A DNA stretch of 64,000 bases from Spodoptera frugiperda (taxonomy: Eukaryota > Arthropoda > Insecta > Lepidoptera > Noctuidae): contig NC_064214.1 in assembly GCF_023101765.2 (NCBI RefSeq), forward strand, positions 6,392,001 through 6,456,000, in the 5' to 3' direction. The translations under genes and the position numbers were made by a program. Positions 11,151-20,736 of the stretch are shown here, piece by piece; position 1 is the first letter of the stretch, and every line of letters starts with the position of its first letter. The notes under the pieces are model-generated. The model made no database searches. It worked only from the letters and a program-made list of their open reading frames with translations, and had not been told where the DNA came from.

Positions 11151-14100
11151 TTCGATAGCCCCAATCTTTTGGCTTCGCGGAAACATATCAAAAGTCACGA
11201 TAACGCAAGCGTTTGTGTTTTTAGTTCGACACAAATGAATAAATTAAAACATGGTACTTACCTTGTACTATTTTGTATTACCACGACAAACGAAAGTATA
11301 ATGTTCGATAGCCCCAATCTTTTGGCTTCACGAAAACGAATCAAAAGTCACAATAACGCAAGCGTTTGTCTTTTTAGTTCGACACAAATGAATAAATTAA
11401 AAGATGGTACTTACCCTGTACTATTTGGTATTGCCACAACAAACGAAAGTATAATGTTCGATAGCCCCAATCTTTTGGCTTCACGGAAACATATCAAAAG
11501 TCACGATAACGCAAGCGTTTGTGTTTTTAGTTCGACACAAATGAATAAATTAAAACATGGTACTTATCTTGTACTATTTTGTATTATTTTGTATTACCAC
11601 GACAAACGAAAGTATAATGTTCGATAGCCCCAATCTTTTGGCTTCGCGGAAACATATCAAAAGTCACGATAACGCAATTGTTTGTGTTTTTAGTTCGACA
11701 AATTAATAAATTAAAACATGGTACTTATCTTGTACTATTTTGTATTATTTTGTATTACCACGACAAACGAAAGTATAATGTTCGATAGCCCCAATCTTTT
11801 GGCTTCGCGGAAACATATCAAAAGTCACGATAATGCAAGCGTTTGTGTTTTTAGTTCGACTTAAATGAATAAATTAAAACATGGGACTTACCCTGTACTT
11901 TTTGGTATTACCACGACAAACGAAAGTATAATGTTCGATAGCCCCAATCTTTTGGCTTCACGGAAATATATCAAAAGTCACGATAACGCAAGCGTTTGTG
12001 TTTTTAGTTCGACACAAATGAATAAATTAAAACATGGTACTTATCTTGTACTATTTTGTACTATTTTGTATTACCACAACAAACGAAAGTATAATATTCG
12101 ATAGCCCCAATCTTTTGGCTTCGCGGAAACATATCAAAAGTCACGATAACGCAAGCGTTTGTGGTTTTAGTTCGACACAAATGAATAAATTAAAACATGG
12201 TACTTATCTTGTACTATTTACCACAACAAACGAAAATATAAAGTTCGATAGCCCCAATCTTTTGGCTTCACGGAAACATATCAAAAGTCACGATAACGCA
12301 AGCGTTTGTGTTTTTAGTTCGACACAAATGAATAAATAAAAAGATGGTACTTACCTTGTACTATTTTGTATTACCACGACAAACGAAAGTATAATGTTCG
12401 ATAGCCCCAATCTTTTGGCTTCGCGGAAACATATCAAAAGTCACGATAATGCAAGCGTTTGTGTTTTTAGTTCGACTCAAATGAATAAATTAAAACATGG
12501 TACTTATCTTGTACTATTTTGTATTACCACGACAAACGAAAGTATAATGTTCGATAGCCCCAATCTTTTGGCTTCGCGGAAACATATCAAAAGTCACGAT
12601 AACGCAATTGTTTGTGTTTTTCGTTCGACAAATTAATAAATTAAAACATGGTACTTGTCTTGTACTATTTTGTATTATTTTGTATTACCACGACAAACGA
12701 AAGTGTAATGTTCGATAGCCCCAATCTTTTGGCTTCGCGGAAACAAAATCAAAAGTCACGATAACGCAAACGTTTGTGTTTTTAGTTCGACACAAATGAA
12801 TAAATTTAAACATGGTACTTATCTTGTACTATTTACCACAACAAACGAAAATATAAAGTTCGATAGCCCCAATCTTTTGGCTTCACGGAAACAAATCAAA
12901 AGTCACGATAACGCAAGCGTTTGTGTTTTTAGTTCGACACAAATGAATAAATTAAAACATGGTACTTATCTTGTACTATTTTGTATTACTATACCAAACG
13001 AAAGTATAATGTTTGATAGCCCTAATCTTTTGGCTTCACGGAAACAAATCAAAAGTCACAATAACGCAAGCGTTTGTGTTTTTAGTACGACACAAATGAA
13101 TAAATTAAAACATGGTACTTATCTTGTACTATTTTGTATTACCACGACAAACGAAAGTATAATGTTCGATAGCCCCAATCTTTTGGCTTCGCGGAAACAT
13201 ATCAAAAGTCACGATAACGCAAGCGTTTGTGTTTTTAGTTCGACACAAATGAATAAATTAAAACATGGTACTTATCTTGTACTATTTTGTATTACCACGA
13301 CAAACGAAAGTATAATGTTCGATAGCCCCAATCTTTTGGCTTCGCGGAAACATATCAAAAGTCACGATAACGCAATTGTTTGTGTTTTTCGTTCGACACA
13401 AATTAATAAATTAAAACATGGTACTTATTTTGTACTATTTTGTATTACCACGACAAACGAAAGTATAATGTTCGATAGCCCCAATCTTTTGGCTTCGCGG
13501 AAACATATCAAAAGTCACGATAACGCAAGCGTTTGTGTTTTTAGTTCGACACAAATGAATAAATTAAAACATGGTACTTACCTTGTACTATTTACCACAA
13601 CAAACGAAAGTATAATGTTCGATAGCCCCAATCTTTTGGCTTCGCGGAAACATATCAAAAGTCACGATAACGCAAGCGTTTGTGTTTTTTAGTTCGACAC
13701 AAATGAATAAATTAAAAGATATTACTTACCTTTTACTATTTTGTATTACCACGACAAACGAAAGTATAATGTTCGATAGCCCCAATCTTTTGGCTTCACG
13801 GAAACAAATCAAAAGTCACAATAACGCAAGCGTTTGTCTTTTTTAGTTTGACACAAATGAATAAATAAAAGATGGTACTTATGTACGTATGTACTGTTAA
13901 CCACAACAAACGAAAATAGAATGTTCGATAGCCCCAATCTTTTGGCTTCACGGAAACAAATCAAAAGTCACGATAACGCAAGCGTTTGTGTTTTTTAATT
14001 CGACACAAATGAATAAATTAAAAGATGGTACTTACCCTGTACTATTTTGTATTGCCACAAAAAACCAAAATATAAAGTTCATAGCCGCAATATTTTGTCA

Positions 14101-14190
14101 TTGTGCTCAGAAACAAATAAAAAATCACGATGTCGCATACCTTTATGTTTTGATTCGACCCAAAGAATAAATAAAATATAGTACTTACCC

Positions 14191-14880
14191 TATGGTTTAT
14201 TGTAAATGATTGAATAATAATAAATAATAATGATGATGAATGAAAATAACGTTTTTCAAAGCAAAAAGTCGAGATTCGTGTGCACTTGGACGGTCTCAGC
14301 ATTCGGGTAGTTGACCTTGTAACGTCGCCCGAGCAATCCTTCTGACTGGATTACATTAACGTCAGCTCGCGCTTGACCGGCTCCCCTCATTTCCCTCCAC
14401 GTCAAATATTCAGGAAGCGGCAAAGACCGGAAGTGGACCGTATCGTCTGATTTCTCGGAGGTACACGCTTTGTTTAATTCTGATCAAGTTTGTTTATTAT
14501 ACTAGATAGACGGTAGACGCAGCCTATTCGGAGGCAGACGATGGATTTCAATTAGATTGTCAATTTATATTGCCTTTCTTATATTGTTTTCAATATTTTA
14601 GGTACCGTACACAAAACTGGCACTTAGTAAAACTAAGAATTGTAATCCAATGCACAAATCACAAAACACCAAATCTTGGGGTTTGGGAATTTCTGTTTTA
14701 TGGTTTCCGAACACGAGATAGTTTACGCTAATAGAGGACATCGAGACTTTTAAAACTAAGCACATTCGCACATATATCTACTTCGTTCATCATATTATCC
14801 GAAAAAGAAAACATTCCTTCATCTGTAATTAAAACGTCCACCAATATGAACCGAACCGCCAGAATTTCTTTACACAGTAA
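14191..14880. other. Spacer with a GC-richer island
   Basis: It starts with an AT-rich run (AATAATAATAAATAATAATG type). It then has a GC-richer stretch at about 14290-14480 with several CG dinucleotides and no long open frame, which could be a small regulatory element or an untranslated exon. The rest is AT-rich and unremarkable. Confidence 0.35.
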
Positions 14881-17220
14881 ACTACTCCAACCACAATCCT
14901 TAACTGCCTACAACACAATAACATCATGCAAAACACATATTATTTTTATACGCAAAAATTGATGTCATATGATAAAAACATGCAAAATCGCAAACCAACA
15001 TATTTATAATTCCATCATGCACAAGACAATATACCTAGTAAGTATACCTATAATATTATAGACGATTACATTAGATATAATTCTTACGACAAAAACACGC
15101 AACAAAACGGTCAAACTTATAAACTGTCTACAACAATAACCAAACCAAAATGAGTAGTTATTAATACAAGGCCAAGTAGATACTTTTAATGCATACTACG
15201 ACAAACACTAAACTAAATTCACGAATGACGAAAAGTAATTTTACCAAATAATGCAACAATCGACAACCAACCACACAAGATCAAAAGTAACCTACATATC
15301 AAGTAAATATTACCTACAAACTATCTACAAAATAGTGACACCATGCATAACACATATTTTATGTAAACGAACAGATACATACATAGACATAAGGACAAAA
15401 CGTAAAAATGAGAAGAACCAGAAAAGCAGACATACAATTTAAAGTAAAATAAAAATCAAATCAAGCAAGCGTTGTTAAAATTTGAATAACTCACCATTTC
15501 ACAGAGCCTATCTCACTATCCTCCATACTTAGCGCACTATACAACAAACGGCACAAACACGACCAGTGAGGAACATTGCTACCACCGCGGCCTAGGCCGG
15601 ACCTCACCTCTACTGCTACCACAACCGCATTCTACTGCACTCACACACTGACTGACACTAACTTCTTCCTCGTATCTACTCATTACTTCTGTTTCCAGTC
15701 AATCGTTCCCAAGCTAATACATTGTTCTAAGAATTTCAATTATCCTTAATCCTTTTTTACCTGATCACAAATCTATTGTTTTGTTAGCGATAAGCTGAGA
15801 ATATCTTAAAATACCACAAACATTCTTTTGTTCCCTAAAAATAATTAGTTTAATATTTATCGCAAAGCTTCTCACACTAAGTAGATAAAAGATTAAAAAA
15901 ATACCACGTGACTGTTGAGTTGTTAAATCACATCAAAAGAATAAAAATGTGTGTCTGACAGAAACATAAATATAAATAAATAGAAAATTTTAAATGACTA
16001 TGAAATCTGCGAAGTAGAAAACGTAACAATACGACCATAGAAAATACAAATTACATACAAGGAACCTAGCACTCAATTTGCAAAATTTTTAGATAAATAA
16101 ATTAAAATTACCAGTTATTCTAAACTAAATACACACTATTAATTAAGCAAAAAATCTTTCGACATCTATAACAGCAAGCCTCTACTATGATGTCAGAAGA
16201 CCTGAACCACAACAACAAACCTACGAATCAACTAAAAAACAAAAACACCATGCAGAATACATTAAATGTGCATAGAAACAGATTAATAAAATAACATAAG
16301 ATAAAACATGCAACCAACAAACAAACTTGTAAACTACCTACAAACAAAACGAGGAAACCATGCATAACACATTAAACATGTATACGAACAGATTGATATA
16401 ATGCCACACGATAAAACATACAACATACATACAAATCTATAAACTACCCACAAACTGTCTACACCAATAACCAAACCAGAATTAGTAGTTATAAATGCGA
16501 GACCGAGTAAATACTTTTAATACCAAATAATGCAACAATCCATAACCACACAAGATCAAAAATACCTACATAGCAAGTAAATATTGTCTATAAACTATCT
16601 ACAAAATAGTGACACCATGCATAATACAATATTGTATGTAAACGAACAGATACATACACATAGACATAAAGACAAAATGTGAAAATGAGAAGAACCAGGA
16701 AAGCACAGCAATATGACTGAACAACAACTTCCCAGAACCTGACACACACATTGGCTTACCTATATGAAACCAAAGAACAATGCCCATTTTTGCCCACAAA
16801 CTGCGAAAAAAAAACTGCGATTAAGTCTCGCTGGGACCCGCACGATTTAATTTTAAAATGGTAAGACACTTACCATTTTGACACTATTTTCTACAATAGC
16901 TATCTCCGTAGTTCAGTGATCGCGGACACTTAGCACTAGTCTACTACATCACTAGTGTGACTTTAGCCTTGTAACATTGCTACTACCGCGGCCTAGGCTG
17001 GGCCTCACTTCTGCTCCCAAGACAACCACACTCCACGGCTCTCGGACACTCACTGACACTAACGCCTATCTTCGTTCTACTTATTACTTCTTGGTCTATT
17101 GTTTCCAATACTACTACAATGAACGAAGCACCAATAGAGATTATTGTTTTTAATAGTTTTTACCTGCTCCCATCTATTGTCTGCGATAAGCTTATCAATT
17201 CGTAAAATACCACAAATTGA
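14880..17220 (+). repeat. Old tandem duplication of a roughly 1.3-kb unit with 110-bp sub-repeats
   Basis: Two paralogous blocks recur in the same order. Block X lies at 15124-15427 and 16455-16705 and shares AATAACCAAACCA, CTATCTACAAAATAGTGAC and AACGAACAGATACATAC. Block Y lies at 15571-15820 and 16972-17217 and shares CCGCGGCCTAGGC, CTGACACTAAC and AAAATACCACAAA. The first blocks are offset by about 1330 bp and the second by about 1400 bp. Within 16240-16460 a sub-unit of about 110 bp containing ACCATGCA.AA.ACA and GAACAGATT repeats. The copies are clearly diverged, so the duplication is not recent. No gene is visible. Confidence 0.8.
16855..16879. repeat. Short perfect hairpin
   Basis: AAAATGGTAAG is followed after three bases by its exact reverse complement, giving an 11-bp stem with a 3-base loop. 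It lies inside the second unit of the tandem duplication. Confidence 0.7.
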
Positions 17221-17361
17221 AGACCGGCCATTCTATTGTTTTTGACAATAGTAAGTTAATCCCTGTGTGTCTTAAATGGTGTAAATATACCACACGAAAG
17301 AAATGTCAATAATATACCATGCAGACACATCCGAGGGAATGAAGAACCAATATTAGGATAG

Positions 17362-17535
17362 CGCGGAATATTTCAGGGCAATAGTCTGAGCTCACTGAAG
17401 TTCTATTTACCAATGATGCCTGATAACCTTTTAAGGAAGCTGGTGCGTGGTAGCTGGGCCAAGGGCCTGATACAGAGGACAGTTTACCTTGAAACGGCAG
17501 GCACTGTGAGGAAGTTGCTGTCTGTGGACTCCTAA
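17362..17535 (+). pseudogene. Internally deleted non-LTR retrotransposon reverse transcriptase relic
   Basis: A frame of 57 codons plus stop runs to 17535. It starts with RGIFQGNSLSSLKF, which matches the conserved non-LTR reverse-transcriptase motif of the F-QGDxLSPLxF type, here with N for D and S for P. A few residues later it reads an LLRKLVRG...VYLETAGTVRKLLSVDS tail resembling the C-terminal end of such polyproteins. The catalytic YxDD region and several hundred residues are missing between them, so this is an internal deletion as well as a 5' truncation. The form of the motif suggests an R2/R4/Dong-like element. A TAG precedes the frame at 17359. The reading is by eye; the class is tentative. 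Confidence 0.55.
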
Positions 17536-17660
17536 CCACGTACCGGTAGCTTGGAGTCAATGCTCTCGATATCGCTTCGTATTTTATACTTTGTTCGATC
17601 ATCGTTAATTTGCTGAAGTCTCATTTAATAAATTATCATCATCATCATCATCATTGTCTA
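17536..17660 (+). mobile_element. 3' untranslated end and ATC tail of the retrotransposon relic
   Basis: About 100 bp of non-coding sequence follows the stop codon and leads into AATAAATT and six ATC repeats (17635-17652). A simple-repeat 3' end is typical of several non-LTR families and marks the probable insertion boundary. The 5' boundary is unclear but near 17315. Confidence 0.55.
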
Positions 17661-18605
17661 ATGACAATAGTCGTTAATAAATTAAAATAAATTATTAATT
17701 GTAGCAAGACAATTCAACGTCTTTGTAAACAAGACGACAATGTGGTTTATATTTTTTTCGAATTAATGGTTTCTTGGTAATGCTTTGTATTGATGATAAG
17801 AAAATTGTAACAATTCTTTAATTACCTTTAATCTCCTTGCTAAATTAATGCTGTGTATACATTTTAAAATGACCATTTCACTGTCGTTTACTAGAAGGTA
17901 CGGTAATCTCCATAACGTGGGATATACCACATGAAGTAAAAATACCACACGAAGTTTGTAAATTAAAAACCACCATGGAATCCTTTCGAAATTTTCATCT
18001 TTTATCTTCATCGTGAATCTTTAATTTTACATATTATAAACCAAAATCCCTTACATGAATGTTCTTCTTTGATTAGGAACCACTCCATCACTCCAGCAAG
18101 TATACTCTGGATTGGAGTAGGTACCGATAAAGCTGCTGAAGGAAATCCAGTGTTAATTCTCGACAGGAAACTTAATTAACATTTTATAAGAAATACTAAG
18201 AAGTAACAAAAGTAACGTTTTAATTTTATACGTAAATCACAAGTTCTGTACACGTTAATAAGCTCTCTGCTTAAGCACGTACTTAAGTAGACTCTCAATC
18301 GATAAGTCGTTCTAAGAAGCCAGGTAAACAACTTAATTCTAACTTAAATCTAAGCATTAATTTAGGGAATTCTAAATATTTGTTAAGTGTTGCGAGGCAC
18401 ACTGAATGGAGATAAGGAAAAGTGGTAGAATCCAAGGAAATTCAATTATTTACATATAAAATGGTAAACGAGATAATTATAATTAAATAATTAGCTAGAT
18501 AGCTATTACAACGTAGCTACGATGTGAGGCATGTACCAATGTGATTATTTCCGAATTATATTTAGTTTCTGAGATTATTTAGACACCAAAACAAACGGAG
18601 AAGGA
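17661..18605. other. Non-coding DNA, no clear feature
   Basis: The stretch is AT-rich with scattered copies of ATACCACA-type words, also found in the duplication at 14880-17220, so it may be further debris of that unit. No gene or RNA is visible. Confidence 0.45.
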
Positions 18606-18722
18606 AAACATCGTGAGGAAATCTGAGCTTATAACTTCTAATTATAAGTTTGAAATCGCAAACCCGTAACACAAACCTTTTCCGTGTCAGATGAGGCTTT
18701 TGGTTAGCAGTGGCCAACTATT
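18606..18722 (+). mobile_element. Dispersed lepidopteran repeat tail
   Basis: It begins AACATCGTGAGGAAA and contains TTCTAATTATAAGTTTGAAATC and a closing GGCTTTTGGTTAGCAGTGGC-type box. A sister copy lies at 33319-33456. I know related tails from many moth introns, probably the 3' ends of non-LTR elements or SINEs built on them. Confidence 0.65.
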
Positions 18723-19956
18723 GGATGTTGACGTAATGTGGGATACATTTTTTTATTTCATCTACTGTGTTCCAAATATAGATTTTCTAAATACGGCCTG
18801 CCATTTTCTATGTGCGTCTTTACAATTACTCAAACTGAACGTTTTAATATAATATTTCTATAGTAACGTAGCATTGTCTATTTTCGTAATAATGTCAATG
18901 TGACGGCGGCTTCGGTAATAATGTGCGAGTTTTTAATAAACATTATTTATTGCGTTGCCGTGTGTAAAAATAGAATGTTCGTTCTTTCTCTTCAGAATGA
19001 CTGCTTCCCCTAAATGAAATTCCGTTGCCACCTCATACTAATGAAATCGGGAGCCGTTTTTATAGCAAAAACCACAGGCAACAAAACTTTGGTGTTTTCT
19101 ATGTTCGCGTTCGTTGGGTGAAAGGTTCGGCTCGTTCCCTTACATTAATATTGCAGCCGTGTCTCGGGCGTTTGGAACTAAACCTGACCTATCAAGTAAG
19201 GAATCACCGCATCATCAGCCGTCAAATTGACGCCGTCACGTACACCGGTTTGTGTTAATCTGACGTCAGAGGGCGCGACATGACTCGCAACTGGGAGATA
19301 AATCAAAGGAGAAGGCTAACTTCATACAAGTCTATGATATTATAATGATATCTATTATGAGTAATATGCTTAACAAACTAAATTACTTCTCCAATTAAAA
19401 TGTAGTTATTTTACATCATATTAGTTTTTTTTAATATTAACAGTCATTACATCTTCAATTGTCAATCTTTCTAGGAATTGAACTAGATTATATAGTATGC
19501 AGAGACTACGTACTAAAATTGTATGCTGAGCATAATCTCCAGATATTGGTGATCCTTCGGAGATTCCCTGCGAGGTGTATGAGTCCACCATTTCCTGGCA
19601 GTAATCGACTGCCGGCTGGACTGATCGCGACGTAATCAAATATTAATGACCATGTCCGCTCGTTATGATGTACGGGACCCGACGGCTGCGAAAGGGATGC
19701 CATGTTTACGCTTTACTGATCATTTGTAAAATTGCTTTGAAAGTCATATAATTTTTAAAAAATGCTTAAAATGTGAAATAATGTCTAATATACAAAATCC
19801 CCTGCCGAGGGGAAAAGGTTATTTAATGCCATATATTCTGCCAATGACTGCGATTCAATTTCTGCGACGTTGATTAAAATCAATTAATGAAATTGTATCA
19901 TTCATTAAATTGGTAATAAATAAGAAGTATTTTAATTAGCAAAGTCGTAGTTATTG
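18723..19956. other. Non-coding DNA with a GC-richer island near 19020-19300
   Basis: Around 19020-19300 the GC content and CG count rise and a full CRE octamer (TGACGTCA) occurs near 19261. This could be regulatory DNA. A 77-codon open frame here has no recognisable motif. The flanks are AT-rich and featureless. Confidence 0.35.
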
Positions 19957-20246
19957 ATGTTATATAACCTTCCTCAACAAATGAACTATCTAATGCAAAA
20001 CAAATGATTCAAATCGGTACAGAGGTTTAGGCGTAAAGAAGAGGCATGATTTACTTTCGTATTTACATAAATTTTCACCCACTGGTCAGCTCCTATTAGC
20101 AATAGCGTGATGTTTCATAGCCTATAATAGCCTTCATGAATAAATTCACTACCCAACACAACAAGAATTATTGAAATCGGACCAGTAGTTCCGGAGATTA
20201 GTGCGTTCAAACAATCAAACTTTTCAGCTCTATATATTAAAAAAAA
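19957..20246 (+). mobile_element. Two consecutive lepidopteran repeat tails
   Basis: Two related tails lie in series: AACCTTCCTCAACAAATG...TCAAATCGGTACAGAGG, then AGCCTTCATGAATAAATTC...GAAATCGGACCAGTAGTTCC. The second is followed by GCGTTCAAACAATCAAAC and an A-run. This pattern is a very common moth repeat end (ATCAAATCGG.CCAGTAGTT type). The class was not determined. Confidence 0.65.
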
Positions 20247-20389
20247 AGTAAAATAGAAGTATAGATATAGAGGTATTTCTCTGTTCTGTGGATATAGATT
20301 ACAATAAGAAGAACATTACTTAGTTTATGTAGATTACAATCGTATAAAGTATAATTGAGATTTTTTACTACGCTTTATTTGAGACGCTG

Positions 20390-20470
20390 CACTGGCTTGC
20401 ATATTATGCATAGTGACCGTAATATCTCACTGCGCTTTAAGAGTTTGGTTCGATTCCAAATGCCCTAAAC
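20390..20470 (+). other. Possible tRNA-derived SINE head
   Basis: GGTTCGATTCC at 20447-20457 is a perfect RNA polymerase III B-box. The sequence upstream has only a weak A-box candidate and does not fold into a clear cloverleaf, so a real tRNA gene is unlikely. It may be a decayed SINE. Confidence 0.25.
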
Positions 20471-20684
20471 TGAATTGAGCAGCCATTGCAACAGCAACTT
20501 TAGATTAGTGCACCATAATACCATTTACTTTAAACTATTTCTTATAGGCTAAAGTCTTACTTTAGTAGCAAAAGTAACATTAGTAATCTTTGTTGTTTTG
20601 ACCATTTGTCAAAGTTGGCCATGATCTCAATTTGTCGATTATACTTTGGACAAAATTCGAAAGATAATCTGCACCCTTAACGCG

Positions 20685-20736
20685 TTCGGCGCTCTGATTG
20701 GCCGTTTCGAATAAACCAACCAATCAGAGCGCCGAA
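20685..20736. repeat. 17-bp perfect inverted repeat containing paired CCAAT motifs
   Basis: The arms at 20685-20701 and 20720-20736 are exact reverse complements separated by 18 bp. Each arm contains GGCGCTCTGATTGG or its complement, so the structure presents CCAATCAG on both strands, the consensus for NF-Y binding. It could be a very short foldback element or a paired regulatory site. Confidence 0.85.

Larger units (their letters stand above)
8870..14190 (+). repeat. Satellite 2: about 33 monomers of about 153 bp
   Basis: The box TTCGATAGCCCC(AATCTTTTGG) recurs about 31 times from 9173 to 13924, usually every 152-154 bp. Decayed monomers mark both edges (about 8870-9170 and 14075-14190). 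The monomer order is this box, AAAAGTCACGA, the inverted repeat AACGCAAGCGTT, a T-rich run, TTCGACACAAATGAAT, and a GTACTATTTTGTATT segment. Linked variants define classes: AACGCAATTGTT with CGTTCGACA; AAGATGG with ATTTGGTATTGCC; a 10-bp duplication of the TTTTGTATT step; and a 6-bp deletion of it. Three monomers carry a 137-bp replacement segment. Since 153 is a multiple of three, frames of up to 298 codons arise without evidence of coding. Confidence 0.95.

Noticed and set aside
9606..13692. Series of long open frames (up to 298 codons) with a 51-residue repeat
   Set aside because: They follow from a satellite period of 153 bp. Monomers carry frameshifting 10-bp duplications, premature stops and frequent amino-acid-changing substitutions, with no start or splice context.
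2940..14190. Regularly spaced repeats resembling a CRISPR array
   Set aside because: The repeats are contiguous tandem satellites in a eukaryotic genome, without unique spacers or cas genes.
20447..20457. Perfect B-box suggesting a tRNA gene
   Set aside because: No matching A-box and no cloverleaf pairing could be found; at most a decayed SINE.
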